Assembly (NCBI GenBank): GCA_028023455.1
Contig: JAQFVV010000055.1
Location: forward strand, 5,300,030-5,364,029
Direction: 5' to 3'
DNA length: 64,000 bases
From: Epiperipatus broadwayi
Taxonomy: Eukaryota > Onychophora > Udeonychophora > Euonychophora > Peripatidae
The translations under genes were made by a program, and so were the position numbers. This document shows, in pieces, positions 47,074-60,138 of this stretch. The notes below the pieces were generated by a model. The model ran no database searches. It saw nothing but the letters and a program-made list of their open reading frames with translations, and had not been told where the DNA came from. Every line of letters begins with the position of its first letter. Within the stretch, counting starts at the first letter, position 1.

Positions 47074-47469
47074 TTTATTTGATATTCTTATTTTTATAAT
47101 TCTGATTAAAATCTTTCGTGGTAAATTTGTTGATGTTTAATTCTGTCTGAATATGTTGATTTTTTCACTTCATTTTTATGTTTAATAAAGTGATATCAAT
47201 ATTTGTATTTATTTTGAATTTACATATTTGTTTCATAAATGTCAAAAATTAAAAAAAACTCTGCTCGTATTATTTTTTGCTTTATTTTTCAATGTTGCAC
47301 AAGGTAACGCCATATTTCATAGTCCTTTTATCTTTTTCAATTATTAATTACAAATGATTAAAATGAAAAATATGATATCTAGTGAAATATTTAATAATGA
47401 GTACTGTATAAATTTATTAATTTGAATAAGTAAAGTAAATGACTAGGGGATTGACATTTTTAAAAGTTT

Positions 47470-48500
47470 TTGGTAAAATGATCTGCAGCCGATCTTCTTT
47501 CCGTGCAATATTACACCATCTGTAGATTTCTCAAAACAAATTATATTCACCATATATGATTATTCTCTTTGTTATTCCATCATTTTTAGAGCTCCTATTC
47601 TTTTTCAATTTATTCACTGCTCTTTGAATTTGTTCTAATAAATTATCATCTTCATTAACTGTAAATTTTTTCAGCATTTTCCCACTTCATTCGTTATTAT
47701 TCCTATGTCTTGACTGCTAAATTCTCTTAAATTTTTCCGTCATTTTATATATCTGCCTGGGTTTATTTTTTTTTTATGATATTTTTGAGCTTTCAACATT
47801 TTTGTCTATTATTTCTGACTCCTGTTTTAGATCTTATTGCACTTGGTTTTACATTACTGTTCTGCAAACTGGAATTATCAGCTGTTTAGCATTCGCTTTT
47901 CCAGTATCACTTCCAATGTTATATGTGATCCAATCTTGCCTAATATTTTCTTTAAAAAAAAAATATTTCCAAACCAAACGATCTCACAACTTCTTTCAAA
48001 ATCTTACCGAGATTTTTAATTCTTGACCTAATTTGTTTTCTTTATTGTTATTTTTAATTTTCTTCTTAAGCATTCATTGAATAATTTTTTGTGTTATTTT
48101 TATCTTTACTATTTTGGTCAGATCTATTCATTTCTGAAAATGAATTTATTTTTTTAATTGAATTTGATTATTTATCATTATTAATGAAGCTATATTCTGA
48201 ATCATATGTCTTTACCCTGAAAAAAATACATCATTGCCTTTCTGATATTAACTGTTTTCCAATTATTAGTATCATATTTATCATGTTCTTTTGTCTTTCC
48301 ATCATTTGATTTCTATGATCTTTTTCTGGAACTATATGTTAGATATCATAATATATTCTGATTCAAATTTTTAATTTTTTCACTGCATTTGTTTGATTTT
48401 CTAAGGCATATGTCTGTAATTTATTTTCTTCACTTCGTATTTTAACATTTCAATCTTTTTCGATAACAATAATATCTTTATGAAGCACATTGTTCAGTTA
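47470..48500 (-). pseudogene. Antisense LINE relic (between endonuclease and RT)
   Basis: The reverse strand near 47560-47680 reads NEDDNLLEQIQRAVNKLKKN then RSSKNDGITKRIIIYG, the IxKLKNGKAPGPDGI-like entry to the reverse transcriptase domain. Upstream residues (48000-47820) are degraded. Stops are frequent. It is back-to-back with the plus-strand LINE that follows. Confidence 0.6.
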
Positions 48501-48949
48501 AGTACAGATCTTATTAACAGTTTGTCTCATGAACATTACTATTTGATATAGAGAAATATACATTGATTACTGTGGTGCTAAAAGAATTTGTTTTGAATCT
48601 AACTGCAGTCATGTTTACATTGTTGAATTTCTATTCTTTCATCAAATCTATTGTTCACCAGTTGTATTTATATCTAGTAGAAATTCTGCACCCGCTTTGT
48701 ATCTTTGGATTATTTTCAGATCAAATAACTATTCAACTATCAAAAGTTAGTCTAGTATAATTCAAATAATCCAATATTGTTATATTGGTAATTTCTTATT
48801 TATTTTCATCTGAAAACTGAAAGTACAATGATTGACAATAAGGCTTAAAAATTATTGGTGGATTAAAACTGCATAGAAAATACAAATATTTGCTGATTGT
48901 GATCATTTTTTGATGCTTATATCATAATTTTATAAATCTGGCAAGGATA

Positions 48950-50500
48950 TTCTCATATGATGACAGTCGTATTTTGAACAGGTGGAAGGAGTATTTGGAT
49001 CACTTTTTAAATAATGAAACAGGAATTGAGATGATAACTTGATGATATATCGATTTTATCTACTCATTTAGATTTTGACAAAGATATCCAGTTTATTGAA
49101 ATCAAAACAGCTTTCTATAAACTTAAAAATGGAAAGATTGCATGTCTGATGAAAATAGCTGAAGATGTTTTAAAATATAGTAGTGATATATTAGTTTTCA
49201 AATTATTGGAAAATTTTAGGAATTTATGGACCTATGATGTTGTGCCACTTGATCTTAAGCTTGCTTTTATTGTTCCATTTTTTAGAAAACAAAAAGAATA
49301 GACAGGATGGAATATCATAATTATCCACTACAGCAAAGGTGATTTCAAGAATTTTGTTGAATACATTGCTTCCAGTCATAGGCAAATGATTACCAGAAAA
49401 TTAATATGGTTTTTGAGAATCAAGAAACACTACAGATGTAGTTTTCTTGTTATAAAAATTCAAGAAAAGTGTCGGGAACAAAGGATTGATTTATATATTT
49501 CTTTTATTGATCTCTTCAAGGCATTTGAAATGAAAAGTGATGTTAAACAAAGATATGTACTTACTTTAACGTTGTTTTCCGTTTTTATGACAGTGTGGAA
49601 TTGTTTACATGCGACTTGATGAAACAGGGAACAAGATATGATACAGGTTTGATTCGTGGAATTTTTAATTTGAATCAATTAAAAGTGGAAACATGAATTT
49701 CAACTTCTTGGGTGCTGGTTTTATAGTATACTGAGGATTGTGCTATTTTTGCAAGTTCAAAAGATGATTTATAGAACAGACTTAATGTCATAAAAACTCT
49801 TATATGTGAAGGAGAAACATTCTCAGCAACTTTTTAGCTTGGATCATTATCAACTTGATGAGAATGTGAACCAAGTTAAATATCTTGGAAGTTTTATAAA
49901 AAGAAAGACGGACTTAGATGTTAAGATTTGTGGCTACTGCTTTTAACAAGTTAAAAGATAAGGAATTTCATCACAGGGAAATAACTACTGCAACTAAGTT
50001 AGCTGTATATAGAGCTGTTATTTTACCTAATTTGTTGCATGGAAGTGAGAGTTGAATACCCTATTAATGCAATATAAAGTTATTTGAGAATTTCAATGAA
50101 GAATGCTCCATACAATTTTAAAAATATAATGGCAAGATACTAAAAGCAATCAATATGTTTTTCAGCTTGGTGGTTATAATAGTATTGAGTCCATTATTGT
50201 AAAATCACACCTTCTTTTGATTGGGTATGTAAAACGAATGAATGATGCAAGACTTCTTAAAAGGGTGTTTTATAGTGAACTTGAACATGGGTTTTGTGGA
50301 AAAGGTAGACCCTGTCCGTATTATAAATATTATCTCAAAGACATTCTAAAGAAGTGCAAGCTCAATTGTTTCCGTTAGAAAGATAGAACAGTGAATAGAA
50401 TAAATTGAAGAGCTACAATTAGACATGGTGTCGAAATATTTCAGAAAGAAAAGTTTCTATTGAAAAAAGTAAAAGTCAACATCATAAAATATTAAGTAAA
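48950..50500 (+). pseudogene. Sense LINE reverse-transcriptase relic (jockey/CR1-like group)
   Basis: In order and over several frames: RWKEYLDHFLNNETGIE (48979), EIKTAFYKLKNGKIACLMKI (49099), RNLWTYDVVPLDLKLAFIVP (49217), IQEKCREQRIDLYISFIDLF then KAFEM (49459-49530, the catalytic motif with DLFKAFE for DLTKAFD), VKQRYVLTLTLFSVFMTVWN (49543), RGIFNLNQLKVET (49657), TEDCAIFASSKDDL (about 49728, for YADDCALFA). The end carries VKRMNDARLLKR-like and RPCPYYKYYLKDILKKCKL (50305). One aspartate of the ADD box is altered and multiple stops occur, so it is inactive. Confidence 0.78.
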
Positions 50501-50672
50501 CTAAAAAATGGGCCAGTATATGGACTAATATGTGGTTCACAGATTGGTTTGTATAGTCATCAGAAAACTAATTTCTAAATCAGTTTTTTCTCTCTCTTTC
50601 CCTTCTTTTTTCTTGGAATTTGAATGGTCATATTGTTTGAGTGGCTGTTTATTTATTAAAATCTAATATATC

Positions 50673-51113
50673 GAATGTGCTAATAGCTCTAAACAAGCTT
50701 TTTCGATAAATGCTGCAAGAGAAAGCATTTAAAATCTCTCTCTAGAATTATTCCTATCCCCAAACCGGTTTCGAGCTAATGGCTGTCATTAATGACATTC
50801 AGACACTAGATTTAAATACAAACTCAAGCCCAGTATTTATTGAATTTTTAACTATTAAGTAGAAAATCTGAAAATTTCAGATATCTATACGTCTTCAAAT
50901 TCACTTATCTAATTTAAATAGCCATATGGGACTGAACTAAATTCAGATACTCCATATGTTAATAACCTTAGAAATATAACATTGCCAAAGCAGCCAAATT
51001 ATAATAGCTCAAAACTGGTTTGGGGATAGGGATAATTCTAGATAGAGATTTTAAATACTTTCTCTTGCGGCATTTATCGAAAAAGCTTGTTTAGAGCTAT
51101 TAGCACACTCTTT
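50673..51113. repeat. Foldback copy of hammerhead family 1
   Basis: Arms of about 110 bp (50673-50780 and 51005-51113) are inverted, beginning GTGCTAATAGCTCTAAACAAGC as in the 7212 array. The left arm has the ribozyme block (AAACCGGTTTCGAGC..., 50760-50800, minus) with GAAA and ACCGGT kept, but CTGANGA is mutated to TTAATGA. The right arm keeps only the 3' half. The middle has the same ATATGGGACTGAACTAAATTCAGAT segment as other members. Confidence 0.8.
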
Positions 51114-51604
51114 ATATTACATTTGTAAATACTAGCTAATTAAGTCACATAATGTATGACTTGGTTTTCCTTATTATTATTAAAATCTGGTTTACCAGCT
51201 ATCTTTAAAATTTTGGCGTTCCTAATTCTTACAGCCAGCATGTGATTTAACAGCTGAAATTGATTTAATTCATTAATTAATCTGTCGATTGAACTCTGAT
51301 TTATATTTTAAGTATGCAAATCTGTTTTTCTTGGAGAGGTCGGAGTCAATATGAGATTTTCCACGAAAATTGCGTTACATTTTATTTATGTTTCATCTTC
51401 TTTCTCTGTCTTTTCTCAATGTTCAAGTTAAAAATGTAAATTATTATTTTAATTTGTATTTTGCCAGTTTTTAGATTAGTTTCAAGTGAAAACAAATTTA
51501 TTTATTAAAAACATGTTAAATTTAGTTTTTAAATAGTTTATACTTTTAGCGAATAAATTATTATTCAAAACGTTGAAAAGTGTTATGTATGCTCTTTTAT
51601 TTAG

Positions 51605-51713
51605 CATTCCACATTATCACGCAAATTTGTCGAAGTAATGACAGATTACAATAAAACTCAAACAGATTACAGGGAGCGATGTAAAGGTCGTATTCAGAGG
51701 CAATTGGAAATCA
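51605..51713 (+). CDS. stx1: Syntaxin-1 internal exon (Hc helix)
   Basis: A 109-nt exon of 36 full codons in phase 0 plus one base. It begins [16 protein letters not shown] and ends [12 protein letters not shown], the body and end of the Hc helix. In the closed conformation Habc packs on the SNARE motif and is clamped by Munc18/UNC-18. The [12 protein letters not shown] and [14 protein letters not shown] segments are almost invariant in animal syntaxin-1. The acceptor is TTTATTTAG at 51596-51604; the donor is GTAAGT at 51714. The trailing A joins CC of the next exon to give Thr, restoring the expected LEITGRTTT junction. No frameshift or stop is present. Confidence 0.97.
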
Positions 51714-52489
51714 GTAAGTAGTACTTTTTTAAAATAATGTTTATCTTTTAAATTTATGTGTTTTATTTGTTTATTTTTCCAATTGCTATCTCACTTTTTA
51801 ATATACAATTGTAAGTTTAAGAAATTTATATTTTCAAATGTCTCTTTGCTTTCAACATCAAATGAATGTAAGCTTTAGACTAAAGATTTTTGAATGTAAG
51901 TATCTCCATACATGAAGTATGGGTTCAGTAAAGAACTTCTGATGATACCCTGTATTCATTCAAATGTTTCACTTACTAACTGTTACTATTATCTTTTAAA
52001 AATATTAGTTGTTTTTTTTTTTTGAAAATTTATAAGTCCTGCAATTTCAAAAGTCATTGAAGTTACAATTTCATAAGGAATGGATTTTTTTTATATAATC
52101 AAATTCTCTAAATCAAAAAGAGAATGGATGAAATAATATTTAAGATTTAGAATAAAGATACACACAAGAAGATATTCTTAAGAAAAGCTTATCTACGAAT
52201 TGGAAATATTTTTTGCTTTCTTTTTTAATATCAATTGATTATACACCACCACCACCCCACCCCCCAGCAATTGAAATGGATCTTTAGTCATCTAATGAAA
52301 AAATATAGCCATTTTTGAATCTTTTTTTTTTAAAAAAAAAAACAGTAATAATAATAAAAAAGCAAAAAAGGTAACATTAAATATTTCGCAGAAGTATTTA
52401 GTTGACTTACAAAATAATGACTGATCACTTACATTCATTCTATTGTGTGTTCAAGTGAGTTTTGAAAAGTAGACCATAGATCAACAGTG

Positions 52490-52560
52490 GACAGATTACG
52501 GCTCTCAAGCGGCATGCGGCTCCCAGCGCTACTTTGTGTATTTCCCGCTACAGTACGCAT
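52490..52560. repeat. Weak hAT-MITE-like end
   Basis: CAGTGGACAGATTACGGCTC then GGCATGCGGCTCCCAGC resembles the left region of hAT MITEs such as 2352-2824. GGGGTGTCCAGTTA at 52934 could be the other side, but it is in the wrong orientation for a clean terminus and no target duplication is seen. Confidence 0.3.
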
Positions 52561-55139
52561 ATTAGTTTTCATTGCCATATTTTTTTTAATCTTTTATAAT
52601 AACCTATTGTAGTATAATATATAACAATATTGGAATATTTTATTTTGTAAGTACTTTACAACTTAAAAAAAAACAACTTATTTTGAATCTTTACATTTTT
52701 TTCTTTTGGTTGGTGTTTCACATTTGATAGCCTATTTCACTTCTAAATAAACTATTTCCAAAAGTGGCCCTAGAGACTCTTAAACATGGTTCTTATTATA
52801 AAGAACTTGCTCATTTTTCTTCATCATTATTTTATTTATTTGTTTGTCTTTTTCTCAGAATACAGAATTTCTCTTAGAATTTTTGACTTGTGTTATGTGT
52901 GTATATTAAAAATGGATTAAATGTAGATGAATAGGGGTGTCCAGTTATTATATAAGAATATAGTTTGTGAAGCTACCTAGCGCCTCTGAGGAGTGCCAAA
53001 GCACGAAACCATGGTCAGAGGCTTGGGGGGGGGGGTTTCCTGACAGAGATATTGTTTGTGTTGTTTTTAATATTGGTAGTTAAAATTAAATTATATTGAT
53101 TTATAAAAGCAATACAATAGATGTTTTTCTCATTTTTAAATAAATCTATTAGAAATTATACTGAAAAATATATAAGAAAGTTTCATCGAATATTTGAAAG
53201 TATTACGTCACACAATGCCATTAGATGATGCCTCCTTTTAAGTCTGTTCATAGCATTGTTGATCTTATTTGTTTTTTATAATTTTTAAAACTAATAATAA
53301 GAAAGTAGGTGTCGTCATTTATAATGAATCTTGCTATTAATAAATTAAATAATTTTTTTTTAAGGTGAGAAAGGAACTAAGCTTAGGAAGGATCTGAGAT
53401 TGAACTGTGATGTGGTGGTTTGTATAATCATTGTTTCACGATAATGTTTCTGCTAGTATAAGAAAAAAATAATCTTTAAAGTATAAAACCAATTAAGCCA
53501 TTTAAAAGTCATTCCAAATTAATGAATATAGTGATGTTTCCGAAGTTCCTCACATAAGATGCTGTAATCATCTGATATCTAAGAAAAAAGAAGAATGTGA
53601 AGAAGATTGTGGTAGTTAACTTAATACAGTAGCCCTCCATTTTGATAATGTCTAAGATATCATTAAAACAGACTGCAGAAATTACTTCTTATATTTATTA
53701 AATTAAACGATTTATGATGAATTGCACTAATAGTCACCAATATGCTGTAAAATTTCTGTATTGATATTGAGTAGGACCTTTATTTTTTATTATTAAAGAA
53801 TCGGTGTCATTCTAATCACCACTGGCATATTATCTGCACATTTTACCTATTTCTGCATTAATTACTATTGCCACATTTATTAAACTTTTGGAAACAGGAA
53901 GCTCATAGAATATGGGGGATGACCCTTAAAGAAAACCTTTGCGGGATAAAGGAATTTCACCTTATTCCACTTGGCGGTTAAATGTTAATAAGTAAAATAG
54001 TGTTCAGTGAGCCTGTTTCAGACAAAAGAAATCTTTCTAACATTCTCGTTTAGCTAATTGCAAATCGCTGAAGATTTGATCAGTATTCTGTTTTTTATTT
54101 TGTCCTCTAGTTTATAAATGACCATACTTCATTTATATCTGCTATATCATTCACTGTTTAAAGATGTAAATGTTTGTCAAGTAAGATAGTCACCATATTC
54201 ATGAGGAGGAACATAGGTGGCAAACCTATGACGTTGGCACACGGATGATTTTAGTACAAACTCTAGACATTGAACTGCATTATTAGCAAATGTTGACGGA
54301 AGATTCCTTGATTTGATTGAGATCATTGCCAAAGTATCTATAGACAGATTAAAGAAAGTGCACAAAAATCAATTTAAGAGATGTTTTCAATTAGCATCAG
54401 TACAATTAATTAAATTATGGTTTGCTATAACTCGGATAAAAAATGTCTAAGATTAAGAATGGACACATTTAACATTAACAAAAGACAGACATCTTTTTGA
54501 AAATGAATTTCTTTTTAAAGATTGATAAAAGAAATCTCAACTAGTCTTTTATAATTAGAATAATGAGTTCAATTAAGGAAAAATTATACCCTCAGAAGAT
54601 ATTTAGAAACTTTTATATACATACATAGATACAAACTAGTTTGTCAAAATCCATAATTTATCATTTTTCATCTAATTAGTGGTATGGCTTTTCTGTATAG
54701 CTCAATTGAAGTCTATATAAATAAATTAAGTTGTTATAATCCATGATTTGTAGCTTTTTAGGTTACTTCTTGCATCTCTCGTATAAAATTTTAAGCAACT
54801 TGTTTCTTGTGTGGTTTTACTTAAAGTTGATATATCTGTATTTAATTCTTATTTTACTATTTATTTTTTTAATCTATCCAACACTTAGATTTTTTTGCCT
54901 CTCCAACATATATGATTTCATGCTCATACCAGTAAGAATGGTCTTAGGATATAAAATGCCCTATATAGAATATATGTCCAAAAATCTTATAGCCAAATCA
55001 AATGTCTGTCCAAAACCATTACATACCACAATAAACTCACTTTGATTTTATTCCTTATTATCCAATCATTTTTTACCCCAATTCATTTTTTTTTCTATTC
55101 CATTTTTACTATCCTATTTTCTTTTTTTTTTCCTCTACT

Positions 55140-55275
55140 TCTCTAGAGCCATCTTTTGTAAGCTTGAATAATCAGTGGTTACCAGATAGTGTTGTAATTT
55201 GTTAATCCCCACCCGTAAACCAGGGTTTTGCCTTTATCAATGAAAACTTGGGATTCAAAAATAAAAGCAAAGCAG
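55140..55275 (-). repeat. Decayed family 1 ribozyme-repeat block
   Basis: TTAATCCCCACC...AAACCAGGGTTTTGCCTTTATCAATGAAAACTTGGGATTC follows the order of the family 1 block (TCCCCAGAC..GGTTTC..CTT..CAGTGAGGA), but both core motifs are changed. It is only a relic. Confidence 0.4.
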
Positions 55276-57847
55276 TTGAGCATTGGACAGCCATTTTTAA
55301 CTCTTTTTATGTTATCTGGGATATAGTAACCTTATCGGGAAGCTTTACTGTTCCCTGATTGAATTCCAATAGTTTACCTAGTAATGATTCAACATTACTT
55401 CAGTTAAATTCTGGCATTTAATAAGTTTAACTCACAATGATTTAATACATTAACTGACAATAATTATTGGAGTAACTTTACATTTTATATACATATATAC
55501 ACATAAGCTTGTAGACATACAAAATAATAAAGATCGTTCCGACTTGTTTAGTCCCTAGCTTCCTTTTCTCATGTTCAGAGGCAAGCTCTTCGCTCTAGAA
55601 GCTGCTGGGAAAAGGATGGCATCCAGCACCCAAATTTTGGTCCATCTTCCAGTTGATCTCCTCATTAACTGATTCCCTTTTTCTCCAACTTGCATGTCGT
55701 ATTTCATCGTTTTCTTCCTACAGCGGATTGTCTGTTATTCCTGCTTATCAGATAAGGTAGCTATTTCTCTAAGTGCACATCTGTTGGATTCCATAATGTT
55801 TTACCTTTTGTTAACTTTAATTAAGGAGTTATTATAAGACTCAAATTCTTGATATCATTGACAGAAATCTGACTCTCATTCCTTTAATTATTATAAGTGC
55901 ATTTTTATCTCGTTATACTAATTTTACTTTTTTGCTATAATTAGAATATAATCTTTTTTCTAATCTTATAACTTCTAATTATTTTTAGTTCCTCATTTAA
56001 AAGATAAATCTTTTAATTCTACAATTATTTTTTATTTATTTACTATTAACTTTATGTATGTGTGTGTAAACCACACACATATCAGCAATGAATTGCATTA
56101 TGATCTGGTAAAACACTGGTTACCGTAGCATATAATAGAGGGCATCAGAGTATTTGAGAGCAAGAAGTCTATTCTTATTTATATGCTGCACAAGCTGAAA
56201 GAATCAATTAATGTTAGTAATCTCATAATATTTGTAATTGTTTTCTATAAAATAGTTGTTACATTAGGCATTAAAAACTGCTTTTTTAAAATTATTGAAA
56301 AATCTATTAATAATTTAAAATGTTCTGCTGAATAAAAGGAAAAAATATAAATTAAATATAAAAAAAATTAGTTAATTAAAAAAAACACACACACCTACTA
56401 CAAATTAAATATTATAAACCAAAAAAAATACAGAAAATTGAAACAAAATTAATAAATAAATAATAAAAAAGACTAACAGAATAAAAAAAAAAAAGTCATA
56501 ACTTATTAAATCTTATTTGGACTCTGTTGCAGCAAATATTTTGGTAATTTCTCTGTAATTTAATTATTTAAAAATGCCTTTTTCTAATCGTTCGTGGACC
56601 ATCATTCATAAATAATTTTTAAAAATTTTTTATTTACATTTCTCCTAACTTTGTTTCACTAAAGAATTATTCCGGAAAATTTTAAGAGTGGATGAAAAAT
56701 TTATTTAGACAATTAAGTAAACAGAAAATGGTGAGTTATTTTTTTTTTACATTAAAATGTCCCAAACCTTCTTTAAAATTTAATTTAGGTATTTTTTTCT
56801 ACTATTAGTTTTAATACAAATTATTTTTTTTAAATGTGTCTCATTTTGGTACCTGTGTCGATTCAGTACTGAGGCAGTAGCTTCGCTGCCACACCTATGA
56901 TTTAAGATCTTCTTGTAAATAATATCGCTAGTCACTTTTAATTAGAGAATAGTAGAGGATTGATTAATCTAAATTAGTTAACACATATGCAATTAATCTA
57001 AGAGAGATTTTGGTAATTTTGTCAAATAATTTGGTAGTGAAGTGAATTCATATTCAGGGTAATTTTTGCTATGGATACATAGCTTTGGTAAAGTTACAGA
57101 AGCATAGAATTTCCCCGAGATGTCTAATAATGGTTACAAGACAGTCCACACAGCATGTAATTTTTATTAGAACAATTGTATGGAATTTTTTATTGCAAGA
57201 TATGTCTATTGTGGTGAGTGAAAATGTGTAATTGGTTCCAAATTATTTAATTGTTTTGGGCTTTTAACGACAAATTCGAAGATGAACTTTTTTATACCTT
57301 TACCATTTTCAGAATTCATTAAATTTCGTGTTTATTTGCTTTTTAAACTACATTTTTCTGACATTAAATTCAAATTTGTATCTATACTTGTTTAATTTGA
57401 TAGTGTTTTATTATTAACATAAATAGTTTTGTCTAATAAATATATAGTTCAAAATAATCACATTAGCATCATTATTTATTACTGGTATGCAATGGAAAAT
57501 GATTTTAATAACTATAAATTATAATTTTTCAAGCAAGTGCAAATTATTAAATTAATTGTTTTTATTATCAAAAACTAATTCATATAAATAATTTCATTTA
57601 ATAAATGGAGTGTCTTTTTTCTTTTCTTATCATTTCAAAGATATTCTATTCAAGTCAGTAATTTAATGTTGTCCACTTTCTTTTGATGATGCATTATGGT
57701 TCTAATTTACTCATTATTGTATTTAATATTACAAAAATACATATTTATTATTTATTATTACAAATAATGTACAAATCACAAATTTTAAGCAAACAACTTT
57801 AACCATATATTATTTGCGTATATGTGTACAATATCTTTATTCGTATG

Positions 57848-58200
57848 TTTATATTGGACTATTTCCATCATCTAATATGTGTATTGAATGTCTTTAGAAA
57901 AATTTAACTTTATTTAAATATTCCAAATACATTCAACTGTTAGTAATAGCACATCAAACAGGTTAGTATATGCGCAACATTTCGAGAGATATTATTCTCC
58001 TCTCTTCTTTAGTTGTTGCTGGCCTGACCAGTGACAGTACTAGCATGGGATTCAAACCTGGACCCTTAGATTCTTGAGTATTGAATTTTAAGATAACGCT
58101 CTAACCAACTAAGCCAAGACATTCAATACTCATATTAGATGATGGAAATAGTTCAATATAAATATACAACTAGAACACCATCATCACAAACCTTCAGGAA
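57848..58200. mobile_element. Foldback element with a SINE in its centre
   Basis: The left arm (TATTGGACTATTTCCATCATC..., from 57848) and right arm (58120-58200) are inverted and belong to the family at 21757-22240. Between them lies a minus-strand tRNA SINE. Confidence 0.75.
57970..58119 (-). repeat. tRNA-derived SINE, minus strand
   Basis: On the minus strand, GGCTTAGTTGGTTAGAGCG (58115-58097) is a good box A and GGTTTGAATCC (near 58056-58046) a good box B. The tail region CTGGTCAGGCCAGCAACAAC and CTCTCGAAATGTTGC follows. It sits in the loop of the foldback element. Confidence 0.75.
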
Positions 58201-58810
58201 AACAGTACCTTTATTCGTTTGTGTTGTTATTATTTGTTTACATATTTAATATTTTTCACTAGATCTTGTGTAATGTTCACAAAAGTGGTATTAATTTATA
58301 ACCTATTGGGCTTTTCTTTTGCTGACCATTTTTCATAGCTATTGTATTTTATTGTTATATAGTAAATATGGTGCAGGATTTTTTTTTTAGTTCATTATTA
58401 TTTGTTTACATATATATAAAATAGAAATTCTTATAACATTACATGTATATTCATGTACTGAAGGCAGATCATAAAATACTATTTGACAATGCAGAGGTTA
58501 TCTTCTGTGAAAAAAGTAAATTGAAAAGAAGGGTAGAAGAAACTTTTGACGATAAATTTTTTTGAATCTGAGGCCATCAATCTCATGAAGACATCTTTTG
58601 ATGTTAAAAGAAGTTGGGTTTTGAAGTGAATGATGGGAAGGCTACTTTATTTTGTATGTATATGTTGTACGTTTAGTTGAATTTCACTTGAAAAAGTCTA
58701 TTTGTTAATAGACAAAATCATGATTGTGGAAGAATTTTAGTAAAATTTTGTTTTTGGCTTGTAATATTATATGCATTTCTATTTTGTTTATAATTATTAG
58801 TATATTCTAA

Positions 58811-59061
58811 GTCAGGAGTAACTTTTTACAGCATGCGCTTTAAAATCTCTGTGCACTCTCCTGTGAGGATCGACTTTAAAAGCATAAGTGTACAGTTGTG
58901 CTTAGAGTTTATTTTTTATATAAACCAATCACTCCTCACCATGCTTAAATCAGTTTGGATACCTGAAGTATAATGTATCAGTTGTACAAATTTATTAAAG
59001 TTGATCCTTGTGGGAGAGTGCACAGATTTTAAAGCACATGTTCTGAGGAATTACTCCTGAC
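58811..59061. mobile_element. 251-bp MITE with about 70-bp inverted ends
   Basis: It starts GTCAGGAGTAAC and ends ATTACTCCTGAC. The next bases (GCTTTAAAATCT..TGTGCACTCTCC..GGATC.ACTTTAA) match in inverted order with small gaps. No ORF. Superfamily not determined; no convincing target duplication. Confidence 0.8.
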
Positions 59062-59533
59062 ATAATATTATATATACATGTGCACTATATAAGTAACAGT
59101 TTATATTACAGTAAATTATTAATATAGTGTTAAGCAGTATTTAATATATATATTATTGTTAAAAGGAGGTTGCCTTGACAACAGTTTGAGACTGTTGATT
59201 GTTATTGATATTGGGATTGTCTAAGTGTTGATTAGTTTTAACGATTATATATATATTATATTTTAATTGCTATTCTTTTACATACTTGTTAAAAAATTTT
59301 TAATAATTTGTAAACTAAGAATTTCTGAAATGTAATAATTTAAATGCTGTAATAATTATTACTTTTTGTTTATTGAGATATTATTATTTTCTTTATCTTA
59401 TACAAATTAACAAATATAATTAATAATTTCTTTTTTTTACACTTTTTTCGATGCAAACATGTTGTTTTTACAATAATTTTATTTCTTTTATTATAGTTTA
59501 GACTACCCAGCAGTCTTTATTAGAGCTAAGTAT

Positions 59534-59680
59534 GAAGCTATTAGAAGTTCTGATGAAAGTTACTGGGCAATCAAATCTGTAAGAAATGAAATAAAATTAT
59601 TTATAGAAACAATAAGTGAAGCTGTTAGAAGCTCTGATGAAGTTAACTGGGTAGTCGAAACTGTAACTAAAAAATATTTG
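59534..59680 (+). repeat. 84-bp tandem duplication with CTGATGA...GAAAC blocks
   Basis: GAAGCTATTAGAAGTTCTGATGA (59534) recurs as GAAGCTGTTAGAAGCTCTGATGA (59618). Each is followed by a TACTGGG/AACTGGGTAGTC segment and AAATCTGTAA or GAAACTGTAA. The spacing is hammerhead-like, but helix I pairing is poor (see findings). Confidence 0.55.
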
Positions 59681-60064
59681 TAGAAACAATGTTTATATCA
59701 AAGAAAGTGTTGAAGAAAAAAGTTAATTAATATTGCTTCTTATGCAGAAACAATAGTACAGACTTTAACTATGGCCTTAATGTATTTTTAGGCTAAGATA
59801 AAAGTTATATTTTCTTTTTTATTTTGAATGTAACATTTACTTTTAGAGAGTGTTTGATGTCAAAAATGCCAAGGTTATAATTAATTTCTTAATATTTACT
59901 CTATATACGAAGCAGTATTGTTCTTGTATTTAAATTATGAAATTTCATTAGTATGTACTCTTTTATTTATTGTTTTTAATTCAAAAATAAAAGAAAAATT
60001 TAATTTTAAATTTGAACTGAATGTATAATTTTATTTTAAAAAAATATTTTTATATATATTTTAG

Positions 60065-60138
60065 CCGGAAGAACTACAACTAATGAAGAATTAGAGGATA
60101 TGCTAGAAAGTGGCAATCCAGCAATCTTTACTCAAGGG
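60065..60138 (+). CDS. stx1: Syntaxin-1 internal exon (Habc-SNARE linker)
   Basis: A 74-nt exon that, with the A from 51713, reads TGRTTTNEELEDMLESGNPA then IFTQG. This is the linker between Habc and the SNARE motif. It contains the LE pair in EELED that corresponds to L165/E166 of rat syntaxin-1A, known to hold the closed state bound by Munc18-1. The acceptor is TATTTTAG at 60064; the donor is GTGAGC at 60139. The exon ends in phase 0, so the next exon should begin with the codons before the SNARE heptads. I do not find that exon, nor the transmembrane exon, before 64000. Clostridial neurotoxin cleavage positions of syntaxin lie further C-terminal and are not in this window. Confidence 0.96.

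Larger units (their letters stand above)
37419..51604 (+). other. stx1: Syntaxin intron (about 14.2 kb)
   Basis: Bounded by GTAAGA and TTTAG. It carries the hAT MITE at 37603, a LINE tail at 43126, the split hAT pseudogene 43400-47073, LINE relics 47470-50500 and the foldback at 50673. From 38100 to 43120 I see no recognisable gene or element. The stretch is AT-rich with poly-T/poly-C runs (38828-38850) and two unassigned minus-strand ORFs (40123-40356 and 42425-42733). Confidence 0.85.
51714..60064 (+). other. stx1: Syntaxin intron (about 8.4 kb)
   Basis: Bounded by GTAAGT and TTTTAG. It contains a weak hAT-like relic (about 52490), a foldback relic near 55195, the foldback/SINE composite at 57848, a 250-bp MITE at 58811 and an 84-bp duplication at 59534. 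Elsewhere (53050-55130, 55280-57840, 58210-58800, 59070-59500) I see only AT-rich intron. A patch of higher GC at 55550-55790 is unexplained. Confidence 0.85.
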
